From NCBI GenBank assembly GCA_963798445.1, contig CAWCTH010000011.1, positions 372,001 through 436,000 of the forward strand: a DNA stretch of 64,000 nucleotides, written 5' to 3'. Source of the DNA: DASXAI01 sp963798445 (lineage in GTDB: Bacteria > Actinomycetota > Acidimicrobiia > Acidimicrobiales > Ilumatobacteraceae). Both the position numbers and the translations under genes were made by a program. Below the pieces are notes generated by a model. That model was not told the origin of the DNA, did no database searches, and worked only from the letters and a program-made list of their open reading frames with translations. Below, in pieces: positions 57,948 through 64,000 of the stretch; positions within the stretch are counted from its first letter, which is position 1, and each line of letters starts with the position of its first letter.

Positions 57948-60494
57948 TCAGGGGCTGGCGATGGCGGCCAGCACGTCGAGCCGGGCCGCCCGCCGCGCCG
58001 GGCGCACCGCCGCCAGCACGCCCGCCACCCCACCGGCGGTCAGCACCACGAAGAGCTGGGTCACCGGCGCCGTGAACACCGCCGAGCGCACGTCCACGGC
58101 CACGGCCGTGAGGGCCCAGCCGAGGAACAGCCCGACACCGAGGCCGCCGATCGTGCCGAACAGGGCGACGATCACCGACTCCCACCGCACCATCGACCGC
58201 AAGCGCGCCCGGCTGGCCCCGACCGCCCGCAGCAGCCCGAGCTCCCGGGTGCGCTCGAAGATCGACAGCGACAGCGTGTTGGCGATGCCCAGGAGCGCGA
58301 TGACCACAGCGAGGGCGAGCATCACGTAGACGAGCCCCAGGATGATGTCGATGGCCCGCGTCGAGCGAGCCACGAACTGCGCTCGATCGAGCACGTCCGG
58401 GTGGCCGAAGGCGTCCGTCACCGCTTCCACGGCGCCGATGCCCTGGCTCACGCCGACGCCATCGGCCAGGGCCACGTAGACGGTCGTGTCCAGATCCTGC
58501 ACGGCGTGCGGCGCCCAGACCGAGCGGGGCACGATGTAGGGACCCGGGATGTCGTCTTCCTCGTAGATGGCGCTGACGGGCAACGAGGTGCTCGAGCCGT
58601 CGGTGAACGTGACCGGCACCGCGCTCCCGAGGGTCCAGTGATGGGCGTGGGCGGCGCTGGCGGACACCGCCAGGCCGTTGCCGGCACCGGCCAGCGCGCC
58701 ATCGACGACGTGGAGGTCGAGCACCTGCGCCAGCTGCGCCGGGTCGGCCACCGTAACGGCTTCGTCCTGCCCGTCGACTCTCGCTACGCCCCGGCCCAAC
58801 CCGGCGGCCGCCTGCACCTGGGGGAGCGCCGCCAGCTCGGTGGCCAGGCGGGGGCTGAGGGCGCCGCCGCCGAATCCTCCGGTGGTCACGGCGAGGTCGC
58901 CGGCGAAGGTGCGGTTCACGGCACCGTTCAGCGACGACTTGAGCGATGCCGCGAACACCGTGAAGAGGGTCACGACGGCCACGCCCACCATGAGGGCCGA
59001 TGCGGTGCCGGCGGTGCGACGCGGGTTGCGCATCGCGTTGTCGCGCGCCAACCCGCCGGTCACGCCGCGCAAGCGCCGCACCGGGGCGCCGATGACCCCG
59101 CTGGCCACGCGGGCCACCACGGGACCGAACACGACGACTCCCACGATCGTGAGCAGGGCGCCCAGCCCGGTGACGGCCAGGCCGGCGTCGCCGACGGCAC
59201 CGAACAGCGTGAGGGCGGCGCCGACCCCGAGTACCAACAACCCGCCGATGGTCCGGGCGCGCGAGGCGCCGCTGTGGTCGACGGCGACATCGCGCATGGC
59301 CGCCAGCGGCGCCACCCTCGACGCCCGAACCGCCGGGGCGACGCTGGCCCCGAGCGTGACGACGGTGCCCACGATCAGCGGCACCACGAGACTGGTCGTG
59401 GTGATGGTGAGGCCGCCAGCGGGCAGCGCGAACCCGAAGGCGTCGAACATCGCCTTCAGGAGACCGGCAACGGCGATGCCGCCGAAGAGGCCCGTGACCG
59501 ATGCCAGCACGCCGACGAGCAGTGCCTCGAGCACGACCGAGCTGACAACCTGGCGCCGGCTGGCTCCGAGGGCGCGCAGCAACGCCGACTGGCGCGTCCG
59601 CTGCGCCACCAGGATGGAGAACGTGTTGAAGATGCTGAACGCACCGACCAGCAGGGCGACGCCGGCGAACACCGTCAGGAAGCCGGTGAGCACGTTTAGG
59701 AAGGTGGCGTTGATGTCGTCGACGCTCTCCTGCGTGAGGGCGGCGCCCGTGATCGCTTCGGTGCCCGGCGGGAGCACGGGCTGGAGGCGAGTCACCAATT
59801 CCTCTTGGGACACGCCACTGGCGGCCTGCACCAGGATCGAGCTGGCCTGGTCTCGGCCGCCGGCCAGGAAGCGTTGCGCGGCGGGCAGGGTGAACGCGGC
59901 GAACGTCACCTGGCCGGCGCCGTCGGCGTCGCCGTAGGTGGCAATGCCGACAACGCGGACGCTGGTCGGCTCGGGGGTCTCGACGATGGTGGTGTCGCCC
60001 ACGTGAAGGTCGCCGGCGGTTGCCGCACCGCGGTTGATCACGACCTCGTCGTCGGCCTGGGGGGCGCGGCCTTCGACGATGCGGTACGGGTTGAGGGCGG
60101 CATCGGTGATCCAGTTGCCGGCCAGGCGCGGCGGCCCGTTGCCACCGACGGCATCGCCGTCGGCGCCGATGATCTGGCCGTAGCCCTCGACCGACGCGGC
60201 GGCGGCGGCCACACCGTCGACCTTGGCCACGGTGGTGGCCAATGACGCGTCCACCAGGCCGCGGCTGGCCACGTCGAGCGGCCCCTGGCGATCGGCCTCG
60301 ATGGAGGTGGCGCTGCGGATCACGGCGCCGGTGCCGGCGTTGGCCTCGGTGAAGAGGCTGTCGAAGTTGGCCCGCAACGTGTCGCCGAGGGCGAGCGTGC
60401 CCGACAGGAACGCCACGCCGATGAACACGGCGGCCACGGTGCTCACCAGCCGGCGCTTGTGGGCCCAGATCCCTTTGAGGGTCAGCGTCAGCAT
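57948..60494 (-). CDS. FtsX/MacB-family ABC transporter permease
   Basis: The 848-aa permease has an N-terminal helix (about 18-40), a large extracytoplasmic MacB-like periplasmic-core domain (about 45-260), three helices of the first FtsX domain (about 265-385), four more hydrophobic segments, a second extracytoplasmic domain (about 505-690) and a final FtsX domain (about 705-845, with LSIFERTRELGLLRAVGAS). The two FtsX-type blocks contain the repeated RALGASRRQV and RAVGASRARL coupling motifs that contact the ATPase. It lies 4 nt after the ATPase gene. MacB-like actinobacterial permeases of this size export lipoproteins or antimicrobials; the cargo is unknown. Confidence 0.87.
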   Translation of the reverse strand: MLTLTLKGIWAHKRRLVSTVAAVFIGVAFLSGTLALGDTLRANFDSLFTEANAGTGAVIRSATSIEADRQGPLDVASRGLVDASLATTVAKVDGVAAAAASVEGYGQIIGADGDAVGGNGPPRLAGNWITDAALNPYRIVEGRAPQADDEVVINRGAATAGDLHVGDTTIVETPEPTSVRVVGIATYGDADGAGQVTFAAFTLPAAQRFLAGGRDQASSILVQAASGVSQEELVTRLQPVLPPGTEAITGAALTQESVDDINATFLNVLTGFLTVFAGVALLVGAFSIFNTFSILVAQRTRQSALLRALGASRRQVVSSVVLEALLVGVLASVTGLFGGIAVAGLLKAMFDAFGFALPAGGLTITTTSLVVPLIVGTVVTLGASVAPAVRASRVAPLAAMRDVAVDHSGASRARTIGGLLVLGVGAALTLFGAVGDAGLAVTGLGALLTIVGVVVFGPVVARVASGVIGAPVRRLRGVTGGLARDNAMRNPRRTAGTASALMVGVAVVTLFTVFAASLKSSLNGAVNRTFAGDLAVTTGGFGGGALSPRLATELAALPQVQAAAGLGRGVARVDGQDEAVTVADPAQLAQVLDLHVVDGALAGAGNGLAVSASAAHAHHWTLGSAVPVTFTDGSSTSLPVSAIYEEDDIPGPYIVPRSVWAPHAVQDLDTTVYVALADGVGVSQGIGAVEAVTDAFGHPDVLDRAQFVARSTRAIDIILGLVYVMLALAVVIALLGIANTLSLSIFERTRELGLLRAVGASRARLRSMVRWESVIVALFGTIGGLGVGLFLGWALTAVAVDVRSAVFTAPVTQLFVVLTAGGVAGVLAAVRPARRAARLDVLAAIASP

Positions 60495-60498
60495 GGCG

Positions 60499-61248
60499 TC
60501 ACCCCCCGATGGCCTTGAGCCGGTCGAGCACCGACTGCGGTGTAGGGGCGTCGAGGTGGTCGACGACGCGCCCGTCGGCCAGGAACACGACGCCGCCGGC
60601 GTAGCTGGCGGCCACCGGATCGTGCGTCACCATCACGATGGTCTGGCGCAGGTCCGTGACGGCACGCCGGAGGAAGCCGAGGATCTCGCCGCCCGTGCGC
60701 GAGTCGAGGTTGCCGGTCGGCTCGTCGGCGAAGATGATGGCCGGCTGGCTGGCCAGCGCTCGGGCGACGGCGACGCGCTGTTGCTGGCCGCCCGACAGCT
60801 CCGACGGCCGGTGACCCAAGCGATCGCGAAGCCCGACGGCCTCGATCACCGCGTCCAGCCACGCCGGGTCGGGCCGGCGCCCGGCGAGGGCCGACGGCAA
60901 CGTGATGTTCTCGAGGGCCGTGAGCGTGGGCAGCAGGTTGTAGGCCTGGAACACGAACCCGAGACGCTCTCGGCGCAGGCGGGTCAGGTCCTTGTCGGAG
61001 AGCCCGCCGAGGTCGATGCCGTCCACGAGGACGTGTCCCGAGGTGGCGGTGTCGAGCCCGGCGAGGCAGTGCATGAGCGTCGACTTGCCCGAGCCCGACG
61101 GACCCATGATGGCGGTGAAGCGACCCGCCTCGATGGCGATGTCGACGCCGTCGAGGGCGCGCACGGCGGTGTCACCGCCGCCGTAGACCTTGGTGAGGGC
61201 CACGGTGCGGGCAACGACGGTCGTGGCCGTGTCAGTGACGGCACTCAT
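60499..61248 (-). CDS. ABC transporter ATP-binding protein (MacB/LolD type)
   Basis: The 249-aa ATPase has Walker A GPSGSGKSTL (about 51-60), Q-loop VFQAYNLLPTLTALENI (in part), the signature LSGGQQQRVAVARAL (about 155-169), Walker B IIFADEPTGNLDS (about 174-186) and an H-loop THDPVAAS. These are typical of the MacB/LolD subfamily that partners FtsX-like permeases, which follows 4 nt downstream. The ATG overlaps the stop of the SHOCT protein by 4 nt (ATGA). Confidence 0.93.
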   Translation of the reverse strand: MSAVTDTATTVVARTVALTKVYGGGDTAVRALDGVDIAIEAGRFTAIMGPSGSGKSTLMHCLAGLDTATSGHVLVDGIDLGGLSDKDLTRLRRERLGFVFQAYNLLPTLTALENITLPSALAGRRPDPAWLDAVIEAVGLRDRLGHRPSELSGGQQQRVAVARALASQPAIIFADEPTGNLDSRTGGEILGFLRRAVTDLRQTIVMVTHDPVAASYAGGVVFLADGRVVDHLDAPTPQSVLDRLKAIGG

Positions 61249-61475
61249 CGCTTGCCTCGGTCGCGCAGGACGGCGCGGCGGCTGCGGAACTCGGCCTCGT
61301 CGATCTCGCCACGGGCGAAACGCTCGGCCAGCACCGACTCACCGGATTGGCGACCGTCCCACCAACGAGCGCGCCGGGGGCGCACCACGAAGATGACGAA
61401 GAGGGCGATGACGAGGAACCAGAACAGGGGGATGAACGGCCAGAAGAACCAGTGGCCGGCGTGAGCAAGGAGCAT
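61245..61475 (-). CDS. small SHOCT-domain membrane protein
   Basis: The 76-aa protein has one membrane segment (FFWPFIPLFWFLVIALFVIFVV, in part, about 10-32) and a SHOCT module (VLAERFARGEIDEAEFRSR, about 48-66). It is translationally coupled to the ABC ATPase (ATGA overlap) and is the first gene of that unit. Small SHOCT proteins are common next to two-component or ABC genes, but their function is unknown. The SHOCT motif recurs at 41045 in this window. Confidence 0.75.
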   Translation of the reverse strand: MLLAHAGHWFFWPFIPLFWFLVIALFVIFVVRPRRARWWDGRQSGESVLAERFARGEIDEAEFRSRRAVLRDRGKR

Positions 61476-61564
61476 GACCTCATCGTGGAGACGGCGGCGG
61501 CGACGGTCGTCGGCTGCACGGAGGCTTCCGCGCTACGCCCGCGGGCGTAGCGCGAGCGTCGCCG

Positions 61565-62227
61565 CTACCTCCAACCGGGGCGCACGAGGCCGGACTCGTA
61601 GGCGAACACCACGAGTTGGGCGCGGTCGCGCGCACCGAGCTTCACCATCGTCCGGCTCACATGGGTCTTCGCCGTCGCCGGACTCATGAACAACCGTTCC
61701 GCGATCTCGTCGTTGGTGAGGCCGGCACCGACGAGGGCCATCACCTCGCGCTCGCGCTCGGTCAGCAGGTCGAGCTGCGGTGATGGGCCGGGATCTTTGG
61801 CCCGGCTGGCGTACTCCTCGATCAGCCGCCGGGTGACACCAGCGGAGAGCAGCGCATCGCCGCGGGCTACCACTCGCACCGCCTGGATGAGCTCGACCGG
61901 CTCGGTGTCCTTCACGAGGAAACCGCTGGCCCCCGACCGCAACGCTTCGAAGACGTACTCGTCGAGGTCGAACGTGGTGAGGATGACGACGTGCACGGCG
62001 GCGAGGCGCTCGTCGCCGGCGATCCGGCGGGTGGCGGCGAGGCCGTCGACACGCGGCATGCGGATGTCCATCAGCACGACATCGGGCCGCTCGAGGGTGG
62101 CGAGCCGCACCGCCTCTTGGCCGTCGGCGGCCTCGCCGACGACCACGATGTCGTTCTGGGCATCGAGCAACGCGCGGAAGCCGGCTCGCACGAGGGCCTG
62201 GTCGTCGGCCAGCACGACGCGGATCAT
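61565..62227 (-). CDS. NarL/LuxR-family response regulator
   Basis: The 220-aa regulator has a receiver domain (VVLADDQALVRAGFRALLD in part, Asp in VVLMDIRMPRVDG about residue 54, Lys in LVKDTE about 105) and a LuxR-type helix-turn-helix (LTEREREVMALVGAGLTNDEIAERLFMS, in part: GLTNDEIAERLFMSPATAKTH). ATG 62227 overlaps the kinase stop by 4 nt, so the pair is coupled. The stop lies 89 nt before the SHOCT/ABC unit, so that exporter may be part of the regulon, as in LiaSR- or BceRS-like systems. Confidence 0.92.
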   Translation of the reverse strand: MIRVVLADDQALVRAGFRALLDAQNDIVVVGEAADGQEAVRLATLERPDVVLMDIRMPRVDGLAATRRIAGDERLAAVHVVILTTFDLDEYVFEALRSGASGFLVKDTEPVELIQAVRVVARGDALLSAGVTRRLIEEYASRAKDPGPSPQLDLLTEREREVMALVGAGLTNDEIAERLFMSPATAKTHVSRTMVKLGARDRAQLVVFAYESGLVRPGWR

Positions 62228-63489
62228 CGGTCGGTCTCCGTCGGCAGCGTCGCCGCCACGTGGAAGCCGCCGCCGGCGCGCCGGCCGGCCACCAGCTCGC
62301 CGCCCAAGGCCGTGGCCCGCTCCCGCATGCCGGCGATGCCGTTGCCGGTGCCGGACCCGGCGGCGCTCCCGGACCCCGCGGCGCTGCCGGACCCGCTCGA
62401 GGACCCGGTCCCGGTCCCGGTCCGGGGCCCGGTCCGGGGCCCGGTCGAGCTCCCGGGGATCGCCGCCGCCGGCACCGCAACGCCCGCGCCCGGACCGTCG
62501 TCGTCGATCACCACGACGACGCCATCGTCGTCGTAGCGCACCCGCACCGCGACGGACGCGCCGCCGGCGTGCTTGGTCACGTTGGTGAGGGCCTCCTGGA
62601 TGATGCGGAAGGCGGCGAGGTCGACGGCGGTCGGCAGGGGCCGAGCGGTGCCTTCGATGGTGGCGGTGACGTCGAGCCCCCCGACGCCCGCCTGAGCCAG
62701 CAACGCGTCGAGGCGTTCGAGCGTGGGCGCCGGGTCGAGCGGAGCGGCGTCGTCAGGCTGCCGCAGCACGCCGAGCACCGAGCGCAGCTCGCCAAGGGCG
62801 TCTTTGCTGGCCTGCTTGATGGCCGTCAGCGCGGTGCGAGCCTGCTCTGGGCGCTCGTCCATGAGGTGCAGCGCCACACCGGCCTGCACGTTGATGAGGG
62901 AGATGTTGTGGGCCAGCACGTCGTGCAGCTCGCGGGCGACGCGCAGACGCTCCTCGCTCTCCTTGCGCCGCTTCTCCTCGGCGCGAGTGTGGAACGCCTC
63001 GATGGCCTGGTCGCGGCGGGACCGGCCGAACTCGGCCGCCACGAGGACCAGCAGCAGCCACACCCCGATGCCGGCGGCCTGCCCGGCGATGGGCTCGTCG
63101 GCCCGCCCCACCATCCACGACAGCAGCAGGTTCCCGACGAAGGCGGCACCGGCCACGATCCACGCCGTTCGGCGGTAACCGCCCAGCACGGCGCCGACGA
63201 GGGCGATCACGAGGGACAGGAAGATCGGCCCGTTGGCGTAGTTCAGGGCGTGGTAGGTCACGACGGCGGTCGCCACCACGGCCAGGACGAGCTGCGGATG
63301 CCGGGGGCGCGCCAGCAGCACGAGACCGGTGCCGGCGAGGAGCACGTAGGCGAACGCATCCAGCGGCTGGGCGTCGGGTTGGTGACGGCTGGCGAGGTAG
63401 GTGATGCCGACCTGGACGACGGCGACGGCGATGGGCAGGATGCCGGTGCGCCGGGCCTGTCGCACCCACGGCGGCCGGTACGGATGCAC
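62224..63489 (-). CDS. sensor histidine kinase of the NarL/DesK (HisKA_3) type, with low-complexity ATP-lid insertion
   Basis: The 421-aa kinase has about six hydrophobic segments (about 15-150), a linker helix, a HisKA_3 dimerisation domain with ELHDVLAHNISLINVQAGVAL (phospho-His about 188, in part) and an HATPase domain. Between DDDGPG (G1 box) and NGIAGMRERA (G2 box) lies an insertion of about 49 residues rich in Gly, Ser, Thr and Pro, encoded by short GGTCCC-like repeats at about 62344-62490. GTG 63489 is supported by TACCGT on the minus strand (63496-63501), 6 nt upstream. It is co-translated with the response regulator. Confidence 0.9.
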   Translation of the reverse strand: MHPYRPPWVRQARRTGILPIAVAVVQVGITYLASRHQPDAQPLDAFAYVLLAGTGLVLLARPRHPQLVLAVVATAVVTYHALNYANGPIFLSLVIALVGAVLGGYRRTAWIVAGAAFVGNLLLSWMVGRADEPIAGQAAGIGVWLLLVLVAAEFGRSRRDQAIEAFHTRAEEKRRKESEERLRVARELHDVLAHNISLINVQAGVALHLMDERPEQARTALTAIKQASKDALGELRSVLGVLRQPDDAAPLDPAPTLERLDALLAQAGVGGLDVTATIEGTARPLPTAVDLAAFRIIQEALTNVTKHAGGASVAVRVRYDDDGVVVVIDDDGPGAGVAVPAAAIPGSSTGPRTGPRTGTGTGSSSGSGSAAGSGSAAGSGTGNGIAGMRERATALGGELVAGRRAGGGFHVAATLPTETDR

Positions 63490-63605
63490 CGGTCAACGGT
63501 AGGCCGGGGGCGACCCGGTGGCGTCGTCTGGCCGTCGCCGCCCGGCTACGCCGCTGGTGGTAGGCGACGGTGGCGGCGTACGCCCGGCGTGGTAGGCCAG
63601 CACCC

Positions 63606-63941
63606 ATGGCTGACGAGATGAAGCATGCCTGGACAGAGGTCGGCGGCCGGTTCTCGGCCCTCGGCGACGCCGTGAAGCAGCGGACGAAGGCGAAGGCGGT
63701 CACGACCGGCGATGCCGCCACCGACGACGACCGCAGCGCGTTGCGAGACGCCATCGACAAGTTGAAGGCGGCGGCGAAGGAGTTCGGCGACACGGCATCG
63801 ACGGTGGTGAAAGATCCGGATGTGCGGGCCCACACCAAGGACGTGGCCCAGTCGTTGAACGCGGCGCTGTCGGCGACCGTGGAGCAGATCGGCGGCGAGG
63901 TCGACGCATTGATCAAGAAGGCCAAGCGCGCCGGCGACTGA
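63606..63941 (+). CDS. small hydrophilic helical protein of unknown function
   Basis: The 111-aa protein is Lys/Ala/Asp/Glu-rich and probably all-helical, with repeated heptad-like runs (LRDAIDKLKAAAKEF, VDALIKKAKRAGD). It has no signal peptide, membrane helix or Cys. ATG 63606 is used; an upstream in-frame extension to 63570 lacks a ribosome-binding site. It is divergent from the sensor kinase. I do not recognise the family; a stress- or nucleoid-associated helical protein is possible but unsupported. Confidence 0.65.
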   Translation: MADEMKHAWTEVGGRFSALGDAVKQRTKAKAVTTGDAATDDDRSALRDAIDKLKAAAKEFGDTASTVVKDPDVRAHTKDVAQSLNAALSATVEQIGGEVDALIKKAKRAGD

Positions 63942-64000
63942 CCCGGGCCGGGGCGCCGGGCGGGCCGCGGCGAGCGTCGACCGGGCCGGTCACGCGCCGG

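Noticed and set aside
57834..59699. 621-codon plus-strand open frame opposite the ABC permease
   Set aside because: The FtsX-type permease on the minus strand accounts for the region; the plus frame is charged low-complexity sequence.

Overview
The window is GC-rich DNA, densely packed with genes, from an actinobacterium. An F420-type luciferase-like oxidoreductase, LPXTG-anchored surface proteins, a SepX/GlpR-type divisome protein, lipoproteins and very high GC all point to Actinomycetota. The many secreted proteins built on a three-copy C-terminal repeat suggest Acidimicrobiia; this is an inference, because there is no rRNA here. At least eleven genes have a TAnnnT hexamer ending 6-8 nt before the start codon, which suggests leaderless transcription and was used to choose several starts.

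Layout. 0-14 kb is metabolic and housekeeping: an HMG-CoA-synthase-like/OB protein with a thiolase, kynureninase, an inositol-monophosphatase-family phosphatase, an AbiEi/DUF559 protein beside a 41-nt palindrome, dxs, an LPXTG protein, a PAP2 membrane protein, a frameshifted lipoprotein translationally coupled to a FlK-like thioesterase, and tldD/tldE. 14-28.7 kb is a tandem array of four secreted PQQ-dependent sugar-dehydrogenase-like (GSDH) paralogues. The third is broken by one frameshift. The fourth carries about a dozen single-base deletions in 2.5 kb.

28.7-45 kb holds a PHP phosphoesterase, uppP, a SAF protein, a repeat-rich gap with REP-like palindromes, then mtnP-fmdB under a perfect CIRCE operator. 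Divergent from these run galU-moeA, moaA, a conserved lipoprotein and, after a secreted repeat protein on the other strand, moaC and sepX/glpR. This arrangement resembles the mycobacterial Rv0991c-galU-moeA1 region. A tRNA-Ala(CGC), small membrane proteins, an LLM oxidoreductase, and a TetR regulator with paired operators facing an epoxide-hydrolase-like pair follow.

45-64 kb holds a ferredoxin-reductase-like flavoprotein, an overlapping four-gene cassette (PIG-L deacetylase, NodS-like methyltransferase, glycosyltransferase, acyl-CoA-dehydrogenase-like), a ferritin-like protein, kdpDE without kdpFABC, a second patch of the REP-like palindromes, a CAP/Fn3 secreted protein, a second LPXTG protein, an FtsX/MacB-type ABC exporter with a SHOCT protein, and a NarL-type two-component system.

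How they fit together. Three themes stand out. One is a secretome of modular adhesin- or enzyme-like proteins that share a disulfide-predicting repeat. The second is a molybdenum-cofactor/divisome/heat-shock neighbourhood (fmdB, galU, moeA, moaA, moaC, sepX). The third is envelope maintenance (uppP, dxs, PAP2, ABC exporter, two-component systems). The most notable signals are the Cys-less FmdB under CIRCE, the moeA/sepX pairing, the REP-like palindromes, the deletion-only frameshift cluster and the leaderless-start signature.
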